Source of the DNA: JBEKIK01 sp050013075
Lineage (GTDB): Bacteria; Planctomycetota; Planctomycetia; Pirellulales; Thermoguttaceae
Reading direction: 5' to 3'
DNA length: 31,569 nucleotides
Assembly: GCA_050013075.1 (NCBI GenBank)
Contig: JBEKFZ010000048.1
Location: forward strand, 1-31,569
The notes under the pieces were generated by a model. The model did no database searches. It was not told where the DNA came from and saw nothing but the letters and a program-made list of their open reading frames with translations. A program made the position numbers and the translations under genes. How positions within the stretch are numbered: position 1 is the first letter of the stretch; every line of letters begins with the position of its first letter. Of this stretch, positions 16,201 through 23,378 are shown piece after piece.

Positions 16201-16608
16201 TTATTGTTCCGAAAGATCCGTATCAAGTTGTTGAACAATCGCCAATAAATTCGCGCGAATCTTCCTGGTGATTTTCAAGGCTTCGACGGCCTCTTCCTTG
16301 TCGGCGGATTCGCCGGGATAACGGAACGCAACAGCGGCGCGGGTGAGGAAACGCAATTCTTCCAGCGGCCAGGACCATCCGTCGCAAACAGGCGTCAGTA
16401 ATCCATCCAATAAAATCAAATCATGGATTTTCGGAGGCATGACGCCGTGATGGATCAAGAGGGCCTTTAAATATTTCTCCACACACTGCTGGCCGTGAAA
16501 ACAAATGGCATCCCAATTTGGTGATTTCCGGACACGGCGTTCCCGGCAGGCAACACTGAAGTCGCCCTCGGCCTTGGCGATCCACTGTTTAACCGTCTCG
16601 TTGAGCAT
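16201..16608 (-). CDS. HEPN-domain protein (toxin-like partner of MNT)
   Basis: A 135-aa all-alpha HEPN protein (PF05168 type). The family's central block is present: DAICFHGQQCVEKYLKALL, followed by IHDLILLDGLL and the C-terminal AFRYPGE motif. HEPN partners of MNT nucleotidyltransferases are ribonucleases or their inactive relatives, and in characterised pairs they act as the toxin. The reading frame continues 5 codons upstream to an ATG at 16623. I prefer 16608 because MLNETVKQWIAKAEGDF matches the usual family start. It overlaps the end of the MNT gene by 20 nt, so the two are translationally coupled. Confidence 0.88.
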   Translation of the reverse strand: MLNETVKQWIAKAEGDFSVACRERRVRKSPNWDAICFHGQQCVEKYLKALLIHHGVMPPKIHDLILLDGLLTPVCDGWSWPLEELRFLTRAAVAFRYPGESADKEEAVEALKITRKIRANLLAIVQQLDTDLSEQ

Positions 16609-16909
16609 AAAGAATCTTGCCATGGTTCAAGGCTTCGCGGATCAGAGGGTCGCCCTCTGCATACCGACGTTGAACTTCGTCCGGTCGGCGCGCGAGCAAA
16701 TCAATTGGCAGACGAGAGTCGAGGTGATTTAGAATTTCCAAGGATTTGCGAAAGCTCTTCCCCTCAAAAGGCAGGATGACTAGCAAATCCACATCGGAAT
16801 ACTCCTCGGCCGTGCCCCTGGCGTGGGAACCGAAGAGAATAACCCGCTGGGGATGAAATCCACGGGCAATTTGTTCCCCTAAATCTTCGATTTCCCGCAT
16901 GGTAACCAT
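16589..16909 (-). CDS. MNT-type minimal nucleotidyltransferase (antitoxin-like)
   Basis: A 106-aa nucleotidyltransferase-fold protein. The motif GSHARGTAEEYSDVDLLV (residues 27-44) gives the GS signature and the catalytic Asp pair D39/D41, with a third acidic residue D70 in LPIDLL. In characterised MNT/HEPN systems the MNT protein AMPylates the HEPN toxin to neutralise it. The order MNT then HEPN, with a short overlap, fits that system. The frame stays open upstream to 17002, but those residues are unlike the family. Starts at 16909, 16900 or 16933 are possible and none has a strong ribosome-binding site. Confidence 0.85.
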   Translation of the reverse strand: MVTMREIEDLGEQIARGFHPQRVILFGSHARGTAEEYSDVDLLVILPFEGKSFRKSLEILNHLDSRLPIDLLARRPDEVQRRYAEGDPLIREALNHGKILYAQRDG

Positions 16910-17286
16910 GTTTCTAATATACCGCGAAAACATATCAACTACCAGCGACCTATTATGGCCTCCGAAACCGAAAAGGCTTTTCGTGAGGATGGTAGTATGC
17001 AAGTGTTAAGCAGAATAAGCAGATTAGCTGCAAAATAAAACGATAAATATCAAGATGCGTAAATGGCGCAAATTCTGCTGGTCAGGCATAATTTTAACGG
17101 TCTTACCGGATTTTCCAAAGATTCGCTTTGTAACAGGCCGACCAATACCCTCAGACAGATGTTCTGCGCGGATTGTTCTTGCGCGGCACGCCGTTGTAAG
17201 TCTTTTACTTCGAAATATAGTCCACGCTCTTGCCCGACCGGGGCGTTAACCCGGCATGGGCTCGAAGCAGAAGTGAGGGGGACGCC
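16910..17286. other. Divergent intergenic region
   Basis: It lies between the minus-strand MNT gene and the plus-strand lipoprotein gene, so it should hold promoters for both. I see no gene with support and cannot place a promoter reliably. Confidence 0.4.
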
Positions 17287-18468
17287 ATGAGGGTTTCTAT
17301 ATTGACATTACTAGTAGTCGCCATTGCCACGGCGGGCTGCTGCCATGTGCCTTGCAAGCAAAACCTGCCGCCGTCCGAAATGCTGATGCATCCCGGACCC
17401 GGAGTCGATGGTCCCGGCCCTGGAGTGATGATGTATCAGCCGGGAGTACCCAACGCCCAGATATCTTCACAAATGGCCTTTATCGGTCCTGAAGGCATGT
17501 CGGTGGCCTGGGACGTGACGGCCCCCGGCCAATTCGATTCCGAGCCGCTGATCTGTCCGGCCCGGTATAACTTCCCCCAAGGGGCTATCTATCAACTTAA
17601 AATATCCAATATTTCCGGCCGGCCCGGCGTGGAACTGTATCCCACCCTGGAAGTCGGCCCTGCCATGCCGCGATCCGAAGCCTTCTTGGCGCATAATGCC
17701 ATTCCCGTGCAGTTCGCCGAAGAGGACTTCGATCAGGTGTTAAGCGGCAATTTCGTCACTAAGGTGATTTATCTGCCCGATCCTGAATTCCAGGAACTGG
17801 CCGTTGCCGGCGTGGAAACTTTGGTCAGCACGCGGCTCGATCCGGGCGTGGACCCGATCGTCGAAGCCGACCGCCGCGGGGCGATTTTGGCAATTGTCCG
17901 ACTGGGCAACAAGGACTTGCAGCTTCCCACGCCTGCCGGAGCCCAAGGAGGCAATATCGAGCAGGTTGCATATTCCTGTCCGATTCCCAGCGGTATGATT
18001 CCCGGCGCACAGATGCCCGGCGGATCAGTTCCGATGGGCATGGCCGTGGGCGCTCCGACCACCATGCCAAACAGCAATTACATTTCCGGCGTGACCATGC
18101 CGCAGTATGGGATGCCGATGTGCGGCACGCCGATCGGCCTGCCCGGCCCGCCCCATGTGCCGTTGGGAGTGCCAGCCAGACTGCAAAAAAATACCATTGT
18201 CAATCACACGCGCGTGCATCTGCCTGAGCCGACCGCGAAGGTTCGCATTGATGTGAAACAAATGCCCGGCTACAGTTATCCAAAACCCGTCGATCATGTG
18301 CGGATTGTCGAACGTGCCGAATCGCCGGGTGGATTGTTCCTTCAACCCGCGGGCAACCGCCATGAAACGATTTGCGACCCTTGTGTTGACGGCCGGTCAT
18401 GCCCGATTGCTGACGGTGAATCGAGTGCTTGTCCGAGCCAAAACCCGGAAAATTGCCCGGCATATTGA
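17287..18468 (+). CDS. Lipoprotein, paralogue of the following gene
   Basis: A 393-aa lipoprotein with the short signal MRVSILTLLVVAIATAGC (cysteine at residue 18). The mature N-terminus is rich in Pro/Gly/Met. A ~150-aa core domain follows (AIYQLKISNISGRPGVELYPTLEV, IPVQFAEEDFDQVLSGNFVTKVIYLPDP, RRGAILAIVRLGNKDL), which is clearly homologous to the core of the next gene (same order, same spacing). After it comes a Met/Pro/Gly-rich tail and a cysteine-containing C-terminus. The ATG at 17287 has GAGGGGG just upstream. The frame is open a further 19 codons, but those residues are not signal-like. Family unnamed to me; it looks planctomycete-specific. It probably forms a unit with the gene 32 nt downstream. 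Confidence 0.82.
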   Translation: MRVSILTLLVVAIATAGCCHVPCKQNLPPSEMLMHPGPGVDGPGPGVMMYQPGVPNAQISSQMAFIGPEGMSVAWDVTAPGQFDSEPLICPARYNFPQGAIYQLKISNISGRPGVELYPTLEVGPAMPRSEAFLAHNAIPVQFAEEDFDQVLSGNFVTKVIYLPDPEFQELAVAGVETLVSTRLDPGVDPIVEADRRGAILAIVRLGNKDLQLPTPAGAQGGNIEQVAYSCPIPSGMIPGAQMPGGSVPMGMAVGAPTTMPNSNYISGVTMPQYGMPMCGTPIGLPGPPHVPLGVPARLQKNTIVNHTRVHLPEPTAKVRIDVKQMPGYSYPKPVDHVRIVERAESPGGLFLQPAGNRHETICDPCVDGRSCPIADGESSACPSQNPENCPAY

Positions 18469-18470
18469 TA

Positions 18471-18498
18471 AACCTGAACCCCGAACCATGAACCCTTT
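18471..18498 (+). repeat. Heptamer repeats abutting the start of the DUF11-like gene
   Basis: Units AACCTGA, ACCCCGA, ACCATGA and ACCCTTT fill the 32-nt gap between the two paralogues, ending two bases before the ATG at 18501. Confidence 0.55.
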
Positions 18499-18500
18499 CC

Positions 18501-20312
18501 ATGCAACAAGTTGCCGGCAGAGTCGTCCTGATGGTTTTTGGGTCCTTGGGTCTGGCCACGATGTTGCCGGCGCAGCAACCCGGGGTCCATTACTGGCATC
18601 AAGGCGCTATGCCGCCGGGAGCGATTGGCAGTAGGCAACTTACGCGTGGAGGTCCATTGCCCGGGTTTTTCCAACCGGTGGAAATCAAGGCCCCGGACGG
18701 GGCCTTGATTTCGCTGGCTTCTGACGGCCGGTTCGACGAGCCTCAAGGCGGACCGCGCAAAGCCGGCTTGCTAATCGGGGCGGTATATCGGCTTAAAGTA
18801 ACGGGCATCCGCCTGGCCGCGGGTTTGGAGCTCTTTCCCACCGTCGAAATCATCGACCGGACTTACGCGCCGATAGGCATGGAACTTCGCTTCCCCATCC
18901 CTGTCGAACTCAGCCAGGAAGATCTTTCTCTGGCTTTGGAAGGGAAGTTTGTCACCAGGGTGATCTACCTGGAAGATCCGCGCAATGCCTTGCCGGCCCG
19001 GGAAAATCCGCAAGCACAAGATTGGTTCGAAGTCAAACCCGGCCAGGACCCTTTGGCCATTGCCGACGCCCTGGGCCGACCGGTGGCCATTTTGCGCATG
19101 GGCGGCCGCTTGCCGGAGGCGTCGCAAAGTCCTGATCCGAGTTTCCTATTTGGTTGTCCGCCGTTTGTAAGTTATCCATCCCAACCGCAACAGACGGCCG
19201 GAAACGAAAAGCCGCGGCTTTTATCCGCAAACCAGAATAATCCGGAAGTCAAGATTTTGTCTCCGCCCCCGGCTCACAGCGACGCCCTGAGAGTAACCGC
19301 CATAAGCGCGTGTCCCATCGAGCAGCCGGCGATGCAACAAGGCGCGCCGTTGGCACAGGCGGCTTATCCGCCGTGGACGCCCCCGGGCATACGTCAACCC
19401 TGGCCTGAAGATGAGTATCTGCGCGACGGCGGCGGCAATGTCGCGCCGGTCGGCGCGCCGGGCCAATCCTCAGTTGCCGGTCTGCAAATGGACGATACCG
19501 TGGCGGTTTACGACACCCTGGACGGCCGAACGCTCGTCACCCCCAGTAACGAAGTCTACATCTACAGCCCTCGCTTCACTGCGGTCCGGCAGGTCGTGGG
19601 TCTTGTGGCGAACGAACAAAGGAATCGTCTTTCGGATGTATATTTAAATACTTCCTTGGCCGCTCCCACTGTGATCCAAAAGATCGGCGCCGCGAAACAA
19701 CAAATTCAACCCGGCAACGAAATCGGCGCCCGGCCCGCACAGGCGTTCAGAATGAAACAGGGCGATGGAGCGCTGTCCAGCGTGATCGGCCCGCGTGGCT
19801 TCCAAAATGCCTATAAACCTTATGAAAATCTCACGGTCATTCGCCAAGGCGTTTACAAAAACGCCGAAAGGCCGCTTTTGGCTCGCGGCCATCAGTCGGC
19901 CGTTGTCTGGTCGCATGTGCAGTCGGTGCAGGTGATTCTCGATCTTAAAGGCGCGATGGCCGCCGTACAAGACGAGCAGGCCGAATCGATATTCACCGTC
20001 GCCTTGCCGCCGGGCAATCCCAAGCTGCGGATTATCAAGTTGGCATCCACGCCTTATGCCCTGCCGGGCGAAGAAGTATGGTTCACCCTCCGCTTCGACA
20101 ATGTCGGCAATCAGACCATCGGCAACGTGACGATCATCGACAGCCTCAGCACCCGTCTGGAATACGTCGAAGGTAGCGCCCAGTGCAGCCGTGAAGCGAA
20201 ATTCTCCACCCAGCCCAACGAAGGCGATTCACTGGTGGTGCGTTGCGAATTGGCCAATCCGCTCGAAGTGGGCCGCGGCGGCATCATCCGCTTCTGCTGC
20301 AAAGTGCGGTAG
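18501..20312 (+). CDS. Secreted protein with paralogous core domain and DUF11-like C-terminus
   Basis: A 603-aa exported protein. The N-terminal signal is MQQVAGRVVLMVFGSLGLAT.. ending near PAQQ. The core (about residues 90-200: AVYRLKVTGIRLAAGLELFPTVEI, IPVELSQEDLSLALEGKFVTRVIYLEDP, RPVAILRMGGRLPE) is homologous to the preceding lipoprotein. A long Pro/Gln-rich linker follows. The last ~110 aa match a DUF11/conserved repeat domain (LRIIKLASTPYALPGEEVWFTLRFDNVGNQTIGNVTIIDSL..LEYVEGSA), an Ig-like fold common in surface proteins. The start at 18501 lacks a Shine-Dalgarno sequence; ATG at 18531 is an alternative. Function unknown, probably envelope architecture. A perfect 14-bp hairpin lies inside the coding sequence at 18681-18712. 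Confidence 0.85.
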   Translation: MQQVAGRVVLMVFGSLGLATMLPAQQPGVHYWHQGAMPPGAIGSRQLTRGGPLPGFFQPVEIKAPDGALISLASDGRFDEPQGGPRKAGLLIGAVYRLKVTGIRLAAGLELFPTVEIIDRTYAPIGMELRFPIPVELSQEDLSLALEGKFVTRVIYLEDPRNALPARENPQAQDWFEVKPGQDPLAIADALGRPVAILRMGGRLPEASQSPDPSFLFGCPPFVSYPSQPQQTAGNEKPRLLSANQNNPEVKILSPPPAHSDALRVTAISACPIEQPAMQQGAPLAQAAYPPWTPPGIRQPWPEDEYLRDGGGNVAPVGAPGQSSVAGLQMDDTVAVYDTLDGRTLVTPSNEVYIYSPRFTAVRQVVGLVANEQRNRLSDVYLNTSLAAPTVIQKIGAAKQQIQPGNEIGARPAQAFRMKQGDGALSSVIGPRGFQNAYKPYENLTVIRQGVYKNAERPLLARGHQSAVVWSHVQSVQVILDLKGAMAAVQDEQAESIFTVALPPGNPKLRIIKLASTPYALPGEEVWFTLRFDNVGNQTIGNVTIIDSLSTRLEYVEGSAQCSREAKFSTQPNEGDSLVVRCELANPLEVGRGGIIRFCCKVR

Positions 20313-20335
20313 AGCATCCATCATACCATAAAGCC

Positions 20336-20395
20336 GCGACCGTCGGTCGCACTTTTAGTTGCGGTCATCTCGTTCCCACGGTCCCCATGGGAACG
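20336..20395. repeat. Two adjacent palindromes (terminator and REP-like)
   Basis: GCGACC-GTC-GGTCGC (20336-20350) is followed by ACTTTTAG and may terminate the upstream gene. The second, at 20371-20395 (CGTTCCCACGG / CCATGGGAACG, one mismatch, 3-nt loop), belongs to a GTTCCCACG-type palindrome seen between genes in many unrelated bacteria. Confidence 0.6.
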
Positions 20396-20471
20396 CACCA
20401 CTGCCGCCTATTGCCATCGGTGTTTCTTTTAGGGATAATACTATACAAATCCCCGTCAAGGAGCGGTTGCG

Positions 20472-20711
20472 ATGCTTACCGATACCCATCCAGAAGCAGA
20501 ACGAGTGCAAATCGAACTTCTTCGAAAAAAAACAGTCTCCGAGCGATTTGCCTTAGTGCGGTCATTGACTGCCTTCACTATAGATTTGTCTCGCCGCGCG
20601 ATTGCACGGGCAAATCCCGATCTAAGTCCAGATGAATTGCGGATAAAATATATTGAACTTGTGTATGGGAAAGAACTTTCACAACGAGTTCGTGATTATT
20701 TATTGAAATAA
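20472..20711 (+). CDS. Small helical protein coupled to a nucleotidyltransferase (antitoxin-like)
   Basis: A 79-aa, predicted all-helical, charged protein. It begins DTHPEAERVQIELLRKKTVSERF, then LVRSLTAFTIDLSRRAIARANPDLSPDELRIKYIELVYGKEL, and ends in RVRDYLLK. Proteins of this pattern occur next to nucleotidyltransferase-fold genes in several phyla and are usually annotated only as hypothetical. The ATG at 20472 has AAGGAG 8 nt upstream. The stop overlaps the next start in TAATG, so the two genes are translationally coupled. An antitoxin or adaptor role is inferred only from the arrangement. Confidence 0.75.
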   Translation: MLTDTHPEAERVQIELLRKKTVSERFALVRSLTAFTIDLSRRAIARANPDLSPDELRIKYIELVYGKELSQRVRDYLLK

Positions 20712-21307
20712 TGGGAATGATACCTGCCGACGCATTGGCCGCCATGATGCCCGTAATCGCTGAATTTGAGCGATTAGGGATCGATTATTACGTGGGCGGT
20801 TCCATTGCAAGTTCCTTATGCGGCATTGGCCGTTCGACGCTCGATGTGGATATTATTGCCGATTTGACTGAAAACAAAGTCGATGTTCTTGTAAATAAAC
20901 TCCGTTCAACATATTACATCGATGGCAACATGATTCGAGAGGCAATCCGTCGCCACTCATGTTTCAATTTAATACACCTGACAACTTCCTATAAAATCGA
21001 TGTCTTTGTATTAAAAAACCGCAAATTCGATGGCCTAAGTATGTCTCGTCGTCGAAAAGACATTCTTCACGACGAGGATAAATCCTATCAAATATATTTG
21101 AGTTCTCCGGAAGATATATTGCTTGCCAAGCTCGAATGGTACCGCTTGGGCGACGAAATCTCAGACAAACAATGGAACGACATACTCGGCGTGATGAAAG
21201 TTCAACAGGACGCTCTTGATCGCGATTATCTTGAAAAATGGGCGATTGAGTTGGGGGTAGACGATCTTTTGCATAAGGCATGTAAAGAAATCGACAAGGA
21301 GAAATAA
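20711..21307 (+). CDS. Nucleotidyltransferase-fold protein (AbiEii/MenT-like)
   Basis: A 198-aa protein with a DNA polymerase beta-type nucleotidyltransferase core. It has GGS at 29-31, then GRSTLDVDI with the catalytic pair D45/D47 and a third Asp D97 in YKIDVFV. The segment LSSPEDILLAKLEWYRLG and KQWNDILGVMK near 140-170 is typical of AbiEii- and MenT-related enzymes. All three metal-binding acids are present, so it should be active, perhaps transferring nucleotides to RNA or protein. It overlaps the preceding small gene by one base (TAATG). Base composition is AT-richer than the surrounding genes, which suggests recent acquisition. It could be a toxin-antitoxin or phage-defence pair; the target is unknown. 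Confidence 0.8.
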   Translation: MGMIPADALAAMMPVIAEFERLGIDYYVGGSIASSLCGIGRSTLDVDIIADLTENKVDVLVNKLRSTYYIDGNMIREAIRRHSCFNLIHLTTSYKIDVFVLKNRKFDGLSMSRRRKDILHDEDKSYQIYLSSPEDILLAKLEWYRLGDEISDKQWNDILGVMKVQQDALDRDYLEKWAIELGVDDLLHKACKEIDKEK

Positions 21308-21396
21308 ATCAATATCGGTGCAAAGCAAGCCAATCGTTCGCATAACAACTTTATTAGTGTTGTTAGATTGTTCTAATAACTCGGAGGCCATGTGAA

Positions 21397-21783
21397 ATGG
21401 AAACTCGCGCAGAGGTTATTGGCTTATATCCTTTTGACGCTCCCGAACCTTGCCATCTTATTGAAATTTTAGTGCATAACTCACAAAAGGTATTCGATAT
21501 TGGAAAATTCACACAGGAATTAACCGGCCGATCCAGAAGCGATTGGCAGGTCCCGTATGGCGAGAAAATAGTTGACTTGTCAGGTTCAAGAATTATAGCA
21601 GATCCATGGATGAGTGACGATAAAAAACCGGAATGGTGGAGTAATGATGTTCGGATTGCCTTTTTCTTTCATTATTTAGACATAAGTCTACCGTTAATCA
21701 CACCATTTGGAAAAATAGATTTGCCTCAGCCAAGAGATTTTCCTAATAGGCTAAGTTTCATGAATTACGATCCCCCAGGGTAG
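21397..21783 (+). CDS. Hypothetical protein in the accessory patch
   Basis: A 128-aa protein I do not recognise. It has no signal peptide or membrane segment and is rich in aromatic and acidic residues (GLYPFDAPEPCHLIEILVHNS, DPWMSDDKKPEWWSNDVRIAFFF). The ATG at 21397 is supported by GGAGG at 21383-21387, 9 nt away. It follows the nucleotidyltransferase pair by 89 nt on the same strand and shares its AT-rich composition, so it may belong to the same acquired segment. An immunity-protein-like fold is possible, but this is only an impression from size and composition. Confidence 0.6.
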   Translation: METRAEVIGLYPFDAPEPCHLIEILVHNSQKVFDIGKFTQELTGRSRSDWQVPYGEKIVDLSGSRIIADPWMSDDKKPEWWSNDVRIAFFFHYLDISLPLITPFGKIDLPQPRDFPNRLSFMNYDPPG

Positions 21784-21901
21784 AAGCAGGGTATGTAAAC
21801 ATCCTAGTTTTATCAATAATACTTTAGCATGACGGAATTAAAACAAAGTCATGTATTTTTAATTAGTAAATCCTTGTATAAAGGTTATTCTGAAGCATAA
21901 T

Positions 21902-21936
21902 CTTCATACTATTCCCTATCACCTATTCCCTACCAC
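21902..21936 (+). repeat. Heptamer repeats abutting the aminotransferase start
   Basis: Five units in phase (CTTCATA, CTATTCC, CTATCAC, CTATTCC, CTACCAC) end two bases before the ATG at 21939, replacing any Shine-Dalgarno sequence. Confidence 0.65.
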
Positions 21937-21938
21937 CC

Positions 21939-23051
21939 ATGTTCACCCATTGGCTTGCCGACCGCACACGTTTATTCGACGCCTCGGGAATCCGCAAGGT
22001 TTTCGACCTTGGGGCCAAGCTCAAAAATCCGATCAATCTATCCATCGGTCAGCCCGATTTCGAGCCGCCCGATGAAGTCCGCCGGGCCGCAATCGAAGCC
22101 ATCCAAAGCGGCAAAAACGGCTATGCCCTAACGCAGGGCATTCCGCAACTTCGGGAAAAATTACACGCCCGCATAAAACAGGAATATGCACACGCCGATC
22201 GTGAGTTGTTCGTCACCTCGGGCACCAGCGGCGGGCTGATGCTGGCGCTTATGGTGCTTATCAATCCCGGCGACGAGGTGATCATTTTCGATCCGTATTT
22301 TGTGATGTACGACGCCCTGGTAAAAGTCGTCGGCGGAAAGGTCGTGCCGATCGACACCTATCCGGATTTCAAGATCGATCTCGATCGCATGGCCAATGCA
22401 ATCACGCCGCGGACAAAAATAATACTTTTTAACAGCCCGGCCAATCCGACCGGCGCGGTGGCGGATGAAGAGACCGTGCGCGGACTGGCCGAACTGGCGG
22501 CCCAACGAAACGTCGTGCTTTTAAGCGACGAAATCTACCGGGCATTTTGCTACGACGGGCCGTTCATCTCGCCGACAAAATTCAACGAACAAACGCTGGT
22601 CATCGATGGGTTCAGCAAAACATACGGCATCCCCGGCTGGCGATTGGGATTCGCCCATGGTCCGTCGGCCGTTATTCACGAGATGATCAAGTTGCAGCAG
22701 TTCAGTTTCGTATGTGCCCCGCATCCGTTTCAATGGGCCGGCGCTGCCGCGCTGGACGTGGACATGGGCCGCCAGATCGAATCCTATCGCCGCAAACGCG
22801 ACATGATCGTTGCCGGCTTGGCCGACGATTACGAACTGGTCGCACCTGGCGGGGCGTTTTACGCATTTCCCAAACTACCCTGGGGCACCGGCATGGAATT
22901 CGTCGGCCGGGCAATCGAAGAATATCAATTGCTCGTTATCCCCGGCAGCGTCTTCTCCCGCCGCGACACCCATTTTAGAATTTCCTACGCTGCCCCCGAC
23001 AAAGTGATCCAACGCGGCATCGAGGCCCTGAAGAAGCTGGCCAGGCCATAG
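21939..23051 (+). CDS. Class I/II PLP-dependent aminotransferase
   Basis: A 370-aa cytosolic fold-type I aminotransferase of the aspartate/aromatic group. The sequence shows NLSIGQPDFEPPDEV near the N-terminus, the glycine-rich cofactor loop TSGTSGGLMLALM, the NSPANPTGAV motif (Asn contacting the cofactor), LLSDEIYRAF (Asp to pyridine nitrogen), and the Schiff-base lysine K227 in GFSKTYGIPGWRLG. The substrate cannot be fixed from sequence; aspartate, methionine or aromatic amino acids are candidates. The ATG at 21939 has no Shine-Dalgarno sequence, because heptamer repeats occupy that position. It is convergent with glutamate dehydrogenase, which could supply the glutamate its reaction needs. 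It stands alone. Confidence 0.92.
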   Translation: MFTHWLADRTRLFDASGIRKVFDLGAKLKNPINLSIGQPDFEPPDEVRRAAIEAIQSGKNGYALTQGIPQLREKLHARIKQEYAHADRELFVTSGTSGGLMLALMVLINPGDEVIIFDPYFVMYDALVKVVGGKVVPIDTYPDFKIDLDRMANAITPRTKIILFNSPANPTGAVADEETVRGLAELAAQRNVVLLSDEIYRAFCYDGPFISPTKFNEQTLVIDGFSKTYGIPGWRLGFAHGPSAVIHEMIKLQQFSFVCAPHPFQWAGAAALDVDMGRQIESYRRKRDMIVAGLADDYELVAPGGAFYAFPKLPWGTGMEFVGRAIEEYQLLVIPGSVFSRRDTHFRISYAAPDKVIQRGIEALKKLARP

Positions 23052-23378
23052 GCCGGAAACTGGAAACCGGCGTCGATTATCTATGTTAAACACCAATCAA
23101 GGCCAAACCCCATTATTCCCTGTTGAAAGTAAGCCGGATGCATCATCGCCGCGATTTGCAAGGAGTTATGCCCGACAGGATGAGACAAAGACGGCGATGA
23201 TATAATACGGAATAATTGCCAGAGATGCCTGTACAAAAACGTCGGATCGAGTAATGGCTACTACAATTACTTCTTATTATGTTTTTTAAGGTTTTTGCAT
23301 CAAACCGGCGCGGCGGATTGTACCGGCCGCGCCGATTTATTTCAATAATCTAATGTAATTAAACTTATGTAAAAAAAG
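23051..23378. other. Convergent intergenic region with hairpin and possible promoter
   Basis: Three heptamer units (GGCCGGA, AACTGGA, AACCGGC) follow the aminotransferase stop at 23051-23071. An extended -10-like TGATATAAT lies at 23198-23206. A 9-bp GC-rich stem (23306-23314 with 23326-23334, 11-nt loop) follows, then ATTTATTT. No protein gene is visible. The hairpin probably ends transcription of one or both converging genes. Confidence 0.45.
23306..23340. terminator. GC-rich hairpin between convergent genes
   Basis: CGGCGCGGC and GCCGCGCCG form a perfect 9-bp stem with an 11-nt loop. On the plus strand it is followed by ATTTATTT. T-tracts are weak on both sides, so I call it with moderate confidence. 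Confidence 0.5.

Noticed and set aside
16086..16271. A 61-codon plus-strand frame
   Set aside because: It overlaps the HEPN gene antisense, has no ribosome-binding site and no family features.
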